DNA from: Maribacter thermophilus
GTDB lineage: Bacteria > Bacteroidota > Bacteroidia > Flavobacteriales > Flavobacteriaceae
NCBI RefSeq assembly: GCF_001020565.1
Contig: NZ_LDAS01000001.1
Coordinates: forward strand, 2,938,520-3,002,519
DNA length: 64,000 nucleotides
Reading direction: 5' to 3'
Of this stretch, positions 26,359-36,293 are shown one piece after another (position 1 is the stretch's first letter; every line of letters starts with the position of its first letter). The position numbers were made by a program, and so were the translations under genes. The notes beneath the pieces were generated by a model. That model worked only from the letters and a program-made list of their open reading frames with translations, did no database searches and was not told the DNA's origin.

Positions 26359-26380
26359 CGGGTGTAAATATAACAATAAG

Positions 26381-26602
26381 ATGAAGTCATTTTTTGAAGG
26401 TATAGAGGATTTGTTCGTAAACGTATTGTTTGCCCCTTTGGATTTTTTCAGGTTCGCGGATAGTTGGGCCTTTTCAAACATAATCAATTGGTTGTTTATG
26501 TTGATCGGCTCTGTTGCTTTCGTTTATTGGATGCTACAATTGAAAAAGTTCAACGATAACGGAGAAGAGGACAAGTCTAGCACTTCTCATTCGTTTCTTT
26601 AA
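26381..26602 (+). CDS. small membrane protein, DUF6341-like
   Basis: A 73-residue protein with an amphipathic N-terminus (FFEGIEDLFVNVLFAPLDFFR), one clear membrane helix at about 34-51 (NWLFMLIGSVAFVYWML) and a charged Ser-rich tail. The short family, which I believe is DUF6341, is common in flavobacteria and has no known role. The gene is convergent with purD, with only 15 bases between stops. It has its own -7 box. Confidence 0.82.
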   Translation: MKSFFEGIEDLFVNVLFAPLDFFRFADSWAFSNIINWLFMLIGSVAFVYWMLQLKKFNDNGEEDKSSTSHSFL

Positions 26603-26617
26603 TCCGGAATCATCTTT

Positions 26618-27889
26618 TTATAGGTCGAAACCTATATCCTTTCGGTAATTAATTCCGTCGAAATCCAATTTTTCCACGTTTTGGTAGGATAATTTAAGGG
26701 CATCCTTAAAATTGTCCCCGTATGAAGTTATGGCCATGACTCTACCGCCATTGGTCACTACTTTTCCTTCTTTTAAGGTAGTTCCTGCATGAAAAACAAT
26801 AGAATCCGTTATAGATTCGATTCCTGAAATTTCCTTTCCTTTTTCATAACTACCCGGATACCCTCCTGATACGGTCATCACCGTAGTGGCAGAACGTTCA
26901 TCTATTTTCAGGTCTACATCGTTCAAGGTTCCCGCAGCTACCGTTTTTAAAAGTTCAATGAAATCGTTCTGTATCCTTGGCAAAACAACTTCTGTTTCCG
27001 GATCGCCCATGCGTACGTTATACTCTATTACCTTAGGGTCGTCCCCTACCTTGATCAAACCGATAAAAATAAATCCCTTATAGGGTAAATTATCCATTTT
27101 AAGACCTTCTACGGTAGGTTTAACGATTCGCTCCTCTATCTTGTCCATAAACACTTCATCAGCGAAAGGAACAGGCGATATGGCCCCCATTCCGCCCGTA
27201 TTAAGCCCCGTATCACCTTCGCCGATACGTTTATAGTCTTTAGCGGTTGGTAAAACCTTATAGTGTTCCCCGTCGGTAAGCACAAAAACACTCAGCTCAA
27301 TGCCATCCAAAAATTCTTCTATGACCACAGTGGTACTGGCAGTTCCAAATTTTTGATCTACCAACATCGCCTTAAGCTCGTCTTTGGCCTGCTGCAGATC
27401 GTTTAAAATAACCACCCCTTTTCCAGCGGCCAAACCATCCGCCTTTAAAACATACGGAGCACTCAACTCTTCTAAAAAACGAAAACCATCCTCCACAGTT
27501 TCAGCCGTAAAACTTTTATACCGTGCCGTTGGAATATTATGTCTCATCATAAATTCTTTGGCGAACTCTTTACTACCCTCTAAGGTCGCGGCCATTTTTT
27601 GAGGTCCTATCACAGGAACATTGCTCAACTCGGTATCTTGCAAAAAGAAATCGTGTATACCGTTCACCAAAGGATCTTCTGGCCCCACCAAAACAAGTTC
27701 TATATTTTTGGAAAGGACTACTTTTTTTATCTCCTTAAAATCATTAACACCAATTGGTATATTTTCACCTAATTCAGCAGTACCTGCGTTGCCAGGAGCA
27801 ATATATAGATTAGATAAATTTTGACTTTGACTTATTTTCCAAGCCATTGCATGTTCACGACCCCCAGAGCCAAGTATAAGAATGTTCAT
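26618..27889 (-). CDS. purD: phosphoribosylamine--glycine ligase
   Basis: GAR synthetase, the second step of purine synthesis: 5-phosphoribosylamine + glycine + ATP to GAR. At 423 residues it has the family's usual length. N-terminal ILGSGGREHAMAWK, ATP-grasp motifs LKADGLAAGKGVVI near residue 150 and GDTGLNTGGMGAISP near 215, then EYNVRMGDPETEVVLPRI near 290 and a C-terminal domain with VSGGYPGSY. The gene is single, with a TATTTTTG box upstream, and converges with the small gene on the other strand. Confidence 0.97.
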   Translation of the reverse strand: MNILILGSGGREHAMAWKISQSQNLSNLYIAPGNAGTAELGENIPIGVNDFKEIKKVVLSKNIELVLVGPEDPLVNGIHDFFLQDTELSNVPVIGPQKMAATLEGSKEFAKEFMMRHNIPTARYKSFTAETVEDGFRFLEELSAPYVLKADGLAAGKGVVILNDLQQAKDELKAMLVDQKFGTASTTVVIEEFLDGIELSVFVLTDGEHYKVLPTAKDYKRIGEGDTGLNTGGMGAISPVPFADEVFMDKIEERIVKPTVEGLKMDNLPYKGFIFIGLIKVGDDPKVIEYNVRMGDPETEVVLPRIQNDFIELLKTVAAGTLNDVDLKIDERSATTVMTVSGGYPGSYEKGKEISGIESITDSIVFHAGTTLKEGKVVTNGGRVMAITSYGDNFKDALKLSYQNVEKLDFDGINYRKDIGFDL

Positions 27890-27903
27890 AAGAATGATTT
27901 TGG

Positions 27904-27911
27904 CAAAAATA
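27904..27911 (-). promoter_or_regulatory. predicted -7 box of purD
   Basis: Minus-strand TATTTTTG fits TAnnTTTG and ends 14 bases before the purD ATG. It lies between the purD start and the end of the UDP-xylose synthase gene. Confidence 0.5.
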
Positions 27912-27931
27912 AACTTTGCTGTATTATAAAA

Positions 27932-28909
27932 CTATTTAGAAGTAAAATCTCTATGTTCCTTTTTCTGTAACTCCTGTGGAGACAGCGATTTAAAATAATC
28001 GTATACGATTTTTAATCCTTCGGACCTCGGCGTTTTCGGCTCCCAACCCAGCACTTTTTTCGCTTTACTTATATCTGGTTGCCGTTGCATAGGGTCATCT
28101 TTAGGTAATGGTTTATAAATTACCTTTTGACTGGTACCTGTAAGGGCAATTATCTCCTCCGCAAAATCCTTAATCGTAGTTTCGTGCGGATTTCCAATAT
28201 TTATAGGATCTGTGTAATCGCTAAATAGCAATCGGTATATTCCTTCTACCTGATCGTCTATATAACAGAAAGAACGTGTTTGTGAGCCATCACCAAATAC
28301 CGTCAAGCCCTCGCCCCTTAGTGCCTGCCCCATAAAGGCGGGTACTACCCTGCCGTCGTTTAAACGCATTCTAGGCCCGTAGGTATTAAAAATACGTACA
28401 ATGCGGGTATCTAGTCCATGATGGCGATGATACGCCATTGTAATAGACTCCATAAACCTTTTGGCCTCATCATATACGCCTCTAGGTCCGATTGGGTTTA
28501 CATTGCCATAATATTCTTCGTTCTGCGGGTGTACCAAAGGATCGCCGTACACTTCAGAGGTAGATGCAACCAAAATACGAGCATTCTTTTCCTTAGCCAG
28601 CCCTAAAAGGTTCAATGTACCCAAAGAACCAACCTTTAGGGTCTTTATAGGGATTTTTAAATAATCGATCGGGCTAGCCGGTGATGCAAAATGTAGAATG
28701 TAATCCAGTTTTCCGGAAACATGTACAAACTTTGTTACATCGTGAAGGTGAAACTCAAAATTCTCTAATGGGAACAAATGCGAAATATTGTCCAAATCAC
28801 CCGTTATGAGATTGTCCATACCAATCACATAAAACCCCTCTTTTATAAACCGATCGCATAAATGCGAACCTAAAAAGCCTGCTGCACCGGTTATTAATAT
28901 TCTTTTCAT
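27932..28909 (-). CDS. uxs: UDP-glucuronate decarboxylase (UDP-xylose synthase)
   Basis: A 325-residue short-chain dehydrogenase of the UXS type, converting UDP-glucuronate to UDP-xylose with bound NAD. The Rossmann motif is [10 protein letters not shown] at 7-16. Family marks are [12 protein letters not shown] near 73, [13 protein letters not shown] near 116, the catalytic YDEAKR near 146 and [10 protein letters not shown] near 170. UDP-glucose dehydrogenase, which would provide the substrate, is not in this window. It is the last gene of the polysaccharide region, 5 bases after the initiating sugar transferase, and supplies either xylose or a branch-point intermediate. Confidence 0.93.
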   Translation of the reverse strand: MKRILITGAAGFLGSHLCDRFIKEGFYVIGMDNLITGDLDNISHLFPLENFEFHLHDVTKFVHVSGKLDYILHFASPASPIDYLKIPIKTLKVGSLGTLNLLGLAKEKNARILVASTSEVYGDPLVHPQNEEYYGNVNPIGPRGVYDEAKRFMESITMAYHRHHGLDTRIVRIFNTYGPRMRLNDGRVVPAFMGQALRGEGLTVFGDGSQTRSFCYIDDQVEGIYRLLFSDYTDPINIGNPHETTIKDFAEEIIALTGTSQKVIYKPLPKDDPMQRQPDISKAKKVLGWEPKTPRSEGLKIVYDYFKSLSPQELQKKEHRDFTSK

Positions 28910-28914
28910 ATTAT

Positions 28915-30267
28915 TTAATAAGCCTTTTCCTCTCCCTTAAATGCATTAATGACCGTTTGCACAATAATCTTTAGATCCAAGAAAAAAGACCAGTTTTCCA
29001 CGTAAAATATATCAAACTTAATTCTGTTCTGAATATCACTGTCCTGTTCAATTTCTCCCCTATATCCCCTTACCTGGGCAAGTCCGGTAATACCTGGCTT
29101 TACAAAGTGCCGTAACATATACTTATCGACCCTACTGGCATACTCATCAGTATGTTTTAACATATGTGGTCTTGGACCCACAACGGACATGTTTCCAAAA
29201 AGCACGTTATAGAACTGAGGTAGTTCGTCAATACTGGTTTTTCGTATAAACTTACCAATTTTCGTAACCCTCATATCGTTTTTGCCGGCCTGTAGCGTAT
29301 CCGCATCTTTGTTCATGGCCATAGACCTGAATTTAAAGCAATAAAATTCATTGTTATCGAATCCTGTACGTTTTTGAATAAAGAACACGGGACCCTTGGA
29401 TTCTAACCTGATCAATAAGGCCAAGATGGGCCCGAACCAAATTAAGATTCCAAAAATAACTATCAAAGAAAAAACGATATCGAACATTCTCTTCAAAAAG
29501 GCGTTCAATGAATTATGCAATGGTATATCCCGTAACGAAAGTATGGGGAGATAATCATAATACTCGAATTTCAATTTTTTGGAAAAGATGTTTTTATTGT
29601 CAGGCAAAAATTTAAGTGTCTTAAGGTTATTATCCGCAAAATCTATAAAGGCTGCAATCTCTTCGTTTTTCAATTCAGATACCGAACAGTATATTTCGTC
29701 GATATTATTATTGGCGATATACCTGAAACAACTTATTAAATCGAAATTGGCATCTTTTGTGGAAAACTGTCGCATAAACTGATATCCATACTCACGTCTT
29801 TCATTAAAAACGTCTATTAACTGGTTCGCCTTCTTACTTTTGCCAATAACCACAACGTTTCTAATATTACCCTTGACTCTTTCTCTATATTTCATCAAAA
29901 GTGTATAGCTCAAAAACTTTAAGACAGATACACCGGCGAACACCAAAAGAAAATACTTTCCTAAGGCCAGCCTACTCATCAACGGTTGTTTAAAAAAACC
30001 TATATAGGCATACAGTATCAGGAAGAAAAAAACAAATTGTGTAAATAGCTTACGAAGTATTACAACAACCTTAGAGTACCTGTGAACTTCATAAAACTCG
30101 TTCTTAAATGACAAAACGACCCACGCAATGGTTATATAACTGTGGAATATAATTGGGTTTTGAAAATTTATGGGAAGAAAATTAGTGAATAGGTTCACCA
30201 CCAATAAATCCAACCCATAAGAAATGGGTGTAACAAAATTAGAATAACGGTGGTTTTTAGAAAACAT
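28915..30267 (-). CDS. polyprenyl-phosphate sugar phosphotransferase (WcaJ/WbaP-like initiating transferase)
   Basis: A 450-residue membrane enzyme that starts repeat-unit synthesis by moving a sugar-1-phosphate from a UDP-sugar to undecaprenyl phosphate. About four to five N-terminal helices (residues 10-120) precede a CoA-binding-like domain (about 130-245). The catalytic PGT domain holds [14 protein letters not shown] near 263, FKFRSM near 310, [25 protein letters not shown] and [15 protein letters not shown]. The organisation is that of WcaJ/WbaP enzymes. A long A/T-rich spacer with a hairpin separates it from wecG. Confidence 0.94.
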   Translation of the reverse strand: MFSKNHRYSNFVTPISYGLDLLVVNLFTNFLPINFQNPIIFHSYITIAWVVLSFKNEFYEVHRYSKVVVILRKLFTQFVFFFLILYAYIGFFKQPLMSRLALGKYFLLVFAGVSVLKFLSYTLLMKYRERVKGNIRNVVVIGKSKKANQLIDVFNERREYGYQFMRQFSTKDANFDLISCFRYIANNNIDEIYCSVSELKNEEIAAFIDFADNNLKTLKFLPDNKNIFSKKLKFEYYDYLPILSLRDIPLHNSLNAFLKRMFDIVFSLIVIFGILIWFGPILALLIRLESKGPVFFIQKRTGFDNNEFYCFKFRSMAMNKDADTLQAGKNDMRVTKIGKFIRKTSIDELPQFYNVLFGNMSVVGPRPHMLKHTDEYASRVDKYMLRHFVKPGITGLAQVRGYRGEIEQDSDIQNRIKFDIFYVENWSFFLDLKIIVQTVINAFKGEEKAY

Positions 30268-30339
30268 TTATCTAAAACAGAAAATTATAAGATAAATACG
30301 AAGATAATTCTAAATATTAATAAAACGATAAAACTGCAT

Positions 30340-30358
30340 TATAGAATCCCATTCTATA
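30340..30358. promoter_or_regulatory. AT-rich hairpin between wecG and the initiating transferase
   Basis: Perfect 8-base arms tatagaat (30340-30347) and attctata (30351-30358) around ccc. It sits in the 121-base spacer and lacks a following T run. It could be a weak terminator for wecG, a regulator site, or an RNA processing point. Confidence 0.35.
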
Positions 30359-30388
30359 TACTCTATAACTCTTATTAGAAAAAGCACC

Positions 30389-31129
30389 CTACCTTTTGAC
30401 AAAGAATTCTTTTATAACTAGCCCTATGAACTTGGTGTTCCCGACCAAATATCTTTTCCACATCCGTTTTGGTTCTTGAGCAAAGCGATAGAACCACTCC
30501 AATCCCATATTTTGCATCCAAACCGGGGCGCGCTTTACCTTCCCTGCTACCACATCAAAACTACCTCCTACTCCCATTATAAAATTCACCTTATTCAACA
30601 AACCTCTATTCTCAAACAGAAAGTTTTCCTTTGTAGGAGAACTAATGGCCACAAATAAAATGTTCGCGCCACTTTCCCCTATTTCCTTAGCGATGGATTG
30701 CTCTTCTTCCTTTTTAAAATATCCATTTCTATAACCAGCAATTATTTCAGGAGAATATTCATTTGAATACTTATCTACAACCTTTTTTACCACTTCCTCT
30801 CTGGCTCCAAAGAAAAACATCTTGTACTTCTTTCTATATGCCAACTCAACAAGGTTTGTCATAAGGTCTATTCCGGCCACACGTTCTTTTAAAGGCTTCC
30901 CCAATACTTTAGAGGCCCAAACCACCGCTTGGCCGTCTGCATTGATCAAATCGCTTTCATTCACGCTCTGTCGTAACTGCATATCCTTTTGCATAGCCAC
31001 GATTTTTCCTGCATTAACCACTACATGGTGTAACTGTCTTCCTTCAGAAATCGTGTTATCCACAATTTGTATGGTTTCTTGCATTGAGAAATTGTGAATG
31101 CAAGTATTAAGAATCTTGATTTCCTGCAT
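30389..31129 (-). CDS. WecG/TagA/CpsF family glycosyltransferase
   Basis: A 246-residue GT26 transferase that adds ManNAc or ManNAcA to a lipid-linked acceptor. Family motifs: HHVVVNAGKIVAM near 34-46, SDLINADGQAVVWASK near 60-75 with the Asp of the active site, RVAGIDLM near 84, and NILFVAISSPTKE followed by GVGGSFDVVAGKVKRAP. Its usual donors match the WecB/WecC pathway encoded 12 kb upstream. It overlaps the toroid gene by 23 bases. Confidence 0.92.
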   Translation of the reverse strand: MQEIKILNTCIHNFSMQETIQIVDNTISEGRQLHHVVVNAGKIVAMQKDMQLRQSVNESDLINADGQAVVWASKVLGKPLKERVAGIDLMTNLVELAYRKKYKMFFFGAREEVVKKVVDKYSNEYSPEIIAGYRNGYFKKEEEQSIAKEIGESGANILFVAISSPTKENFLFENRGLLNKVNFIMGVGGSFDVVAGKVKRAPVWMQNMGLEWFYRFAQEPKRMWKRYLVGNTKFIGLVIKEFFVKR

Positions 31130-32303
31130 GTAAATTGCATTCTAATTGATAATAACTAAAGGCATAAAACATCCAAGACTGCGCCCATCGAATATAAGGT
31201 ATTTTAGACGTCACCCATTTTTTCTTTTGATAATAAAAATATCCTTTTGACGATTGCATGTTATCTGTCGTCCAAAACAATACTCTATCCACTAACTCCC
31301 TATTTTTCTTTAAAACACCCAATTTGCTCAAAGTAACAATAAGCTGTGCAGGAGCATGAATATCTATCGGAAAAGTTTTATTATTGTAGTATTTGGATAT
31401 TCCTTTATCTGTAAAAAAGGTATTCAAATAGTAGTTTAAACCCTTATCAATATAGTTTTTGAAAGTTAGGTCACCTGATACCTCTTGATACCTGAATATG
31501 CACTCTAAGTTATACCCCGTATGGAAATTATCAATCCATTGATGAAAAGGCAAAGTTCCATACGACCATGCCCCATCATTTGTTTGCCTTTTACATACAT
31601 ACGATACAACTTTCTTGGCAGCCACCAATAATTCGTCATTTTTTGTTTGAGAATAAACCAAAATTAATAATTTAGCCCCTAAAAGGCCTGCATTATATAC
31701 TTGAGTACTGTCTAAGGGCGAATAAGAAAATGTGAAATCCCCATCATCATCATAAGTCTTATTTAAATCATTTAAAACAAATTCAGAGCAACTTATGGCT
31801 GTTTTCAATAATTCACTTCTTTTGGTAATATTATAAGCCTCTATTAGGGCCTCTCCAATAAATGACGTTGCTACAACAGTAGGGGTAAACTTGGGTTGAA
31901 AAAATGCCCTGGCCTGCCAATCAAAATTATAGCCCCAACAAGCACCCGAATATCCAGTAGTATTTAATTCGAGAATTTTGTTCGATAAGAAATCTATTTT
32001 TTCAAGATATTCTTCTTTCGCTTTAATTTTATATAGATTACAATAGCCTATTAAAAATAAACCCAGGCCCTTCGGATTGTAGTCTTTTTTTATTCCAAAT
32101 ATATACCTTAGATTTAAGGGGTTTCTTTTAAACAACTGAATCCAAGCCAACCTAATTAAACTTGATTTTCCTAATGGGGTTTTTTGAATAACCCAACTAT
32201 TTAGACCATCATAAGGGTCCCATCCTTTAAATTCCTCTCCCTCACAAAATGATTTTAAGGCCTCAAAACTATTTTTAATATTGGCAGCATTTTTTACGCG
32301 CAT
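31107..32303 (-). CDS. alpha/alpha-toroid protein of polysaccharide cluster
   Basis: A 398-residue soluble protein with repeated helical hairpins as in six-hairpin glycosidases and uronyl epimerases or lyases. It has CWGYNFDWQARAFF near 122, GAWSYGTLPFHQWIDNFHTGYNLEC near 245-270 and IRWAQSWMFYAFSYY near 370. The aromatic/His-rich pieces would line the central cavity. Relatives beside bi-domain oxidoreductases are often, and probably wrongly, annotated as delta-aminolevulinate dehydratase. The motif set suggests action on a uronic-acid-containing chain, but I cannot name the reaction. The 3' end overlaps wecG by 23 bases. DNA here is markedly A/T-rich. Confidence 0.78.
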   Translation of the reverse strand: MRVKNAANIKNSFEALKSFCEGEEFKGWDPYDGLNSWVIQKTPLGKSSLIRLAWIQLFKRNPLNLRYIFGIKKDYNPKGLGLFLIGYCNLYKIKAKEEYLEKIDFLSNKILELNTTGYSGACWGYNFDWQARAFFQPKFTPTVVATSFIGEALIEAYNITKRSELLKTAISCSEFVLNDLNKTYDDDGDFTFSYSPLDSTQVYNAGLLGAKLLILVYSQTKNDELLVAAKKVVSYVCKRQTNDGAWSYGTLPFHQWIDNFHTGYNLECIFRYQEVSGDLTFKNYIDKGLNYYLNTFFTDKGISKYYNNKTFPIDIHAPAQLIVTLSKLGVLKKNRELVDRVLFWTTDNMQSSKGYFYYQKKKWVTSKIPYIRWAQSWMFYAFSYYQLECNLHAGNQDS

Positions 32304-32366
32304 TTATTTTTTATTTCTTTAACGATTAATGAACGTAAGACATAATTAACATATAAATCTTTTTAA

Positions 32367-34508
32367 TTAGATTATTTGTGGTAGTCCTGTTTTTAGACTG
32401 TCTTGAATTTTAAAGGTAATCAAAGTAGTATCATATATAGAATCGAAACTAATCGGACCATTATCTTCTGAGATTAAAGAATTGATGAATGCAGTCACCT
32501 CTTGTTTATGACCTTTACCACTTAACTTTAACTTTTCTACCTTATTATTACTATGAAAAACTCCTCCTCTAAAATCATTTATAATCCCAACTTTTCCCGC
32601 GCAATAAATTTCGATTAGTTCTTTAGGTAGCGATTTATCCCCATTTGCAACATATATCAAATTTCCTATAGAGCCATCTTTAAATTTAACAACAACACTA
32701 ATGTTGTCATCAACCTTAATTTTAGAATTATCGGTAGAAATACAATCAGCATAAACAGAAACAGGCTTCTCATCAGTAAAAAATTGCATCAAATCAATAA
32801 AATGACACATTTCCCCAACAATCCTACCCCCTCCTATTTCTTCTAACTGCGTCCAATGATCTTTTGGAATATAGCCCGCATTTACTCTAATATTCATAAC
32901 TAATGGCTCATTAGCTCCTTTAAATCGATTTTTAATTTCTTTTGCAATAGGAGAGAATCTACGATTAAAACCAACCATTAGTTTTGATGCCCCCCCACTA
33001 TAGGCCTTTTTGACTTCCTCGAGTTCTTCATAATTCATGGCCAAAGGTTTTTCTACAAATATGTGCTTGTTGGCCTTAATACCTTCTATAACATATTTCG
33101 CATGTGAATTGTGTGGGGTAGCAATGAAGACGGTATTAATTTCTGGGTTAGAATACACATCAGAAGCATTAGAAGAAGCCTTGTTAAATCCAAATTTTTC
33201 GGCCACATTTTTAGCCGTAATACCTTTAGTTGTAACCACAGTGTCCAATGACCCATTACCTGCTTTTACATTTGGAATCAAATAACTTTGCGCAAAACTT
33301 CCAGCTCCAATAAATCCAGCATTAATAGAAGATATTGGTGTCGAATTGACATTATATAACGATTTTAATTTAGCTTCATTCTCAGGATAACCTAGAAGTA
33401 TACCTATATGAGGTTGTTTAGTTTTACCTAAAACTATATCGTAAGCTTTTTCCGCCTCCTCAATATCGAATATATGTGTAATCAATGGTTTTAGGTTAAT
33501 AGACTTTTTGGCTAATAATTGTAAAAAAGCCTCCATATTTCGCTGCTCTGTCCACCTAACATATGCGTAAGGATAATCATGGCCCTCCTCTTCATAATTG
33601 ACGTCATAACGCCCAGGGCCATAAGAACAGGACAATTTTAATTCCAGTTCTTTCCTATAAAAATGAGGATCACGCGGAACATCCATTTTTACGGCTCCAA
33701 CAACTATAACTTTGCCCTTTTTTTTACTAATCTCAGCCGAAAGTTCAATAGGATCGTTCGACGGAGCAGCAGCAGTTATTATTACACTATCAACTCCATG
33801 ACCATTGGTAAAGTTCTCAATAGCACTCAACAAATTATGGTCATTTCGAAGCATAGCTTCAGAGGCTCCATTTTCTTTTGATAATTTAACAAGCCTTTCC
33901 GAAAGATCAATGCCGAATACATTACATCCATTGGCATTTAGCAATTGACAGGTAATTTGCCCAAGAAGTCCCAAACCAATTACACAAACATTCTCTCCTA
34001 ATGATGGATTTGCCTGCCTTACACCTTGTAATGCTATTGCTCCCAATGTTGTGAAACTAGCTTCTTCAAATGAAACTCCCTCCGGTATTTTGGCCAATAA
34101 ATTTTGAGGAATCGCAACTACTTCGGCGTGGGAGGCATAATCCTGACCAGCACAAGCTACCCTATCTCCTGGTTTGAATATTCCGTTTGTGTCCATGGAT
34201 GCATGTACTACTCCTGCCGTACTATACCCCAAGGCCTTTAGGGAGTCTAACTTTGTTTTTACTTTGTCTAACGTTGCCTTTAATCCTTCCTTTTTTATGT
34301 TTTGCAAAACTTGCGCTACCAAATCCGGACGTTGTTTGGCCTTACCCAATAAATTAGCTTTTCCCACGCTCACCGTACTTCGTTCTGTACCGGCACTTAT
34401 AAGAGAAAATTTATTCTCCACTAAAACCATACCTTTTGAAATAGAAGGCAATGGAACTTCATCCACGAAAAGCTCACCCGTTTTAAAGTTTTGTATTACT
34501 TGTTTCAT
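32367..34508 (-). CDS. bi-domain oxidoreductase (zinc-type alcohol dehydrogenase + Gfo/Idh/MocA)
   Basis: A 713-residue fusion. Residues 1-375 are an MDR alcohol-dehydrogenase-like domain with ALGYSTAGVV near 93, PGDRVACAG and the nucleotide fold VIGLGLLGQI near 174. Residues 390-713 are a Gfo/Idh/MocA domain with GFIGAGSFAQSYLIP, FIATPHNSHAKY, EKPLAMNYEELE (the catalytic Lys in EKP) and GGGRIVGEMCHFIDLMQFF. Such fusions occur in polysaccharide clusters next to heparinase-like or toroid proteins and probably oxidise or reduce a sugar nucleotide or lipid-linked sugar. The partner here is the toroid gene 63 bases downstream. A promoter-like box is at 34567. Confidence 0.92.
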   Translation of the reverse strand: MKQVIQNFKTGELFVDEVPLPSISKGMVLVENKFSLISAGTERSTVSVGKANLLGKAKQRPDLVAQVLQNIKKEGLKATLDKVKTKLDSLKALGYSTAGVVHASMDTNGIFKPGDRVACAGQDYASHAEVVAIPQNLLAKIPEGVSFEEASFTTLGAIALQGVRQANPSLGENVCVIGLGLLGQITCQLLNANGCNVFGIDLSERLVKLSKENGASEAMLRNDHNLLSAIENFTNGHGVDSVIITAAAPSNDPIELSAEISKKKGKVIVVGAVKMDVPRDPHFYRKELELKLSCSYGPGRYDVNYEEEGHDYPYAYVRWTEQRNMEAFLQLLAKKSINLKPLITHIFDIEEAEKAYDIVLGKTKQPHIGILLGYPENEAKLKSLYNVNSTPISSINAGFIGAGSFAQSYLIPNVKAGNGSLDTVVTTKGITAKNVAEKFGFNKASSNASDVYSNPEINTVFIATPHNSHAKYVIEGIKANKHIFVEKPLAMNYEELEEVKKAYSGGASKLMVGFNRRFSPIAKEIKNRFKGANEPLVMNIRVNAGYIPKDHWTQLEEIGGGRIVGEMCHFIDLMQFFTDEKPVSVYADCISTDNSKIKVDDNISVVVKFKDGSIGNLIYVANGDKSLPKELIEIYCAGKVGIINDFRGGVFHSNNKVEKLKLSGKGHKQEVTAFINSLISEDNGPISFDSIYDTTLITFKIQDSLKTGLPQII

Positions 34509-34566
34509 AAATATTTTAATTTCTTTCTTAAAAAAACTATGGTTGGATTCTTTTATTAAAGAAGCA

Positions 34567-34574
34567 CAAAGATA
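34567..34574 (-). promoter_or_regulatory. predicted -7 box upstream of bi-domain oxidoreductase
   Basis: Minus-strand TATCTTTG fits TAnnTTTG, 58 bases before the ATG, inside a 217-base gap that otherwise holds only A/T-rich sequence. It may start a sub-operon reaching wecG. Confidence 0.45.
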
Positions 34575-34725
34575 TGATTATCTCATTACCAATACAGTTT
34601 ATTAACTAACAAGGAAAAGAAATAAAAAATTGATGTTTAAAATGAACAAAAACAGCAACTTAACCAAGTTCCTTTACTTATTTTCTAGATAATGAAAAAC
34701 TACCTATGGTTTTCAAAAAAACCAT

Positions 34726-36060
34726 CTATTTAACGGTACTGAGTAATTCAACAAATTTACCATTTGGTTTTTTTATTAGTTTATCCACATATTTTATATT
34801 TACTCTGGTACCCAAAGAAAATTTAGATTTGAAATGATCCTTCAACCGTTTTTCATGGTTTTCTGTGAAGTAATTATTTTTTATAATCAGAACATCTAAA
34901 ACTCCTTTTTCATTTTGTATATATTGCAGTCCTGCCAAGGCCATATACAAATCGTCGTGAAAGTTCAATGCTGTAGTTGTAACAGTACTTCCATCTGCCC
35001 CATAAATTTTGTTTCCGTTCCTTCTCCCTTCAATATTCTTTATTAGAGTCACCCGCCTACCACATTTTTCGCAGTAGTTTCCAACATATTCCGCATAATC
35101 ATCGGTTTTATATCGAATTAAAGGCATGCCGTAGTTGTTAAGAGTTGTGCCCACTATTTCACCTACTCTTCCTGGAGTATTGATTGGATTCCCTTCTCTA
35201 TCAATCAATTCAAAGTAACCATATCTCGGCTCAATATGATAATTATCACTATAACTACAATATCCTCCTAGCACCAATTTCTCACTATGACCGTACCAAT
35301 TATAAAATAAAACCCCAAGTTTTTTTGTTATAAATTCTTTTTGATATTTGTATACATTCTCTGAGCCCGATAAAAATGCCTTTACGAATGAAATATCTAA
35401 TTTATTATCATAAATAAACCTAGAAAATTCATACGCCGTAGAAGGATAGGCATGAATATATTGAATATTAAAAAATTTTATTATATCGTAAATTTTTTGA
35501 AAATAATTACTATTTAACCTAAACCCATCAAAAATAACTTCTTTTGTTATTGGGTTTATAATATATTCCTGACTTTCTTCTAGTTTTCTATTCCTTATTA
35601 CGGCGCGCGTATGATGTCTGAACTCTACTCTTGACCACATATCATGCATAACTGAAAGTTCGACGATATATCTATTTCTAGGCACCAATAGCTTTAAAGG
35701 ATTTCCTCCAGTACCTCCAGTAGTAACAATTTCATAATCATCTTCATTCATAGTCTTTGATTTCAAGATATCAAAATTACGCGACACCACATCTTTATCT
35801 ATAAAATCAAACTGGGATTCAAAATCTTTAATAGTAGATATTTTCTGATACTTACTATAATAAGGCACATCATCAATGCTCCTATTAATAAGGTTAATTA
35901 AATCCTTTTCATTGTCATACTCCTCTTCTTCTTGTAGACTTTTAAAAAAATTCGCGTACTCCTGACCATAAATTAAACTCGGAGAACGGTTTAACTTTAG
36001 TAAAAGCTTATTAATAAAAATAGGCAGCCGAGATATATTGTTAAGTATAAACTTTTTCAT
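34726..36060 (-). CDS. CapK/phenylacetate-CoA ligase-like adenylating protein
   Basis: A 444-residue AMP-forming ligase-like protein. The phosphate-binding loop reads VTTGGTGGNPLKL near 112-124. Later marks are YNWYGHSEKLVLGGYC near 255, GEIVGTTLNNYGMPLIRYKTDD near 300, a CEKCGRR pair of cysteines near 330 and a C-terminal domain with the last Lys in KKPNGKF. Genes of this type (capK) recur in capsule loci and may activate an acyl or amino-acyl group for attachment to a sugar. The substrate is unknown. Gaps of 217 and 233 bases on either side set it apart, and the DNA is A/T-rich, which suggests a separately acquired gene. Confidence 0.88.
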   Translation of the reverse strand: MKKFILNNISRLPIFINKLLLKLNRSPSLIYGQEYANFFKSLQEEEEYDNEKDLINLINRSIDDVPYYSKYQKISTIKDFESQFDFIDKDVVSRNFDILKSKTMNEDDYEIVTTGGTGGNPLKLLVPRNRYIVELSVMHDMWSRVEFRHHTRAVIRNRKLEESQEYIINPITKEVIFDGFRLNSNYFQKIYDIIKFFNIQYIHAYPSTAYEFSRFIYDNKLDISFVKAFLSGSENVYKYQKEFITKKLGVLFYNWYGHSEKLVLGGYCSYSDNYHIEPRYGYFELIDREGNPINTPGRVGEIVGTTLNNYGMPLIRYKTDDYAEYVGNYCEKCGRRVTLIKNIEGRRNGNKIYGADGSTVTTTALNFHDDLYMALAGLQYIQNEKGVLDVLIIKNNYFTENHEKRLKDHFKSKFSLGTRVNIKYVDKLIKKPNGKFVELLSTVK

Positions 36061-36293
36061 AATCGCATTGTACTATCTCTATTTTTTAAAAGGAGATTCT
36101 TTAAATAAATCGACTTCTCCCATTTTATGATTACTTTTCTATCTTTTTTCTTTTTTAACTTATTGATTACCACTGATTTATTTACGTGATTATTTTATGT
36201 TATATCAGTTAGACAAGAACCTTACAACTGATTTTATAACGTCTTTTCTTGTATGCCATTTCAAATAGAAACTATTAATTTTTCTCAGATAGT

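Noticed and set aside
31107..32303. Delta-aminolevulinate dehydratase, a label often given to relatives
   Set aside because: The protein lacks the TIM-barrel motifs and metal-binding Cys cluster of that enzyme and looks like an alpha/alpha toroid.
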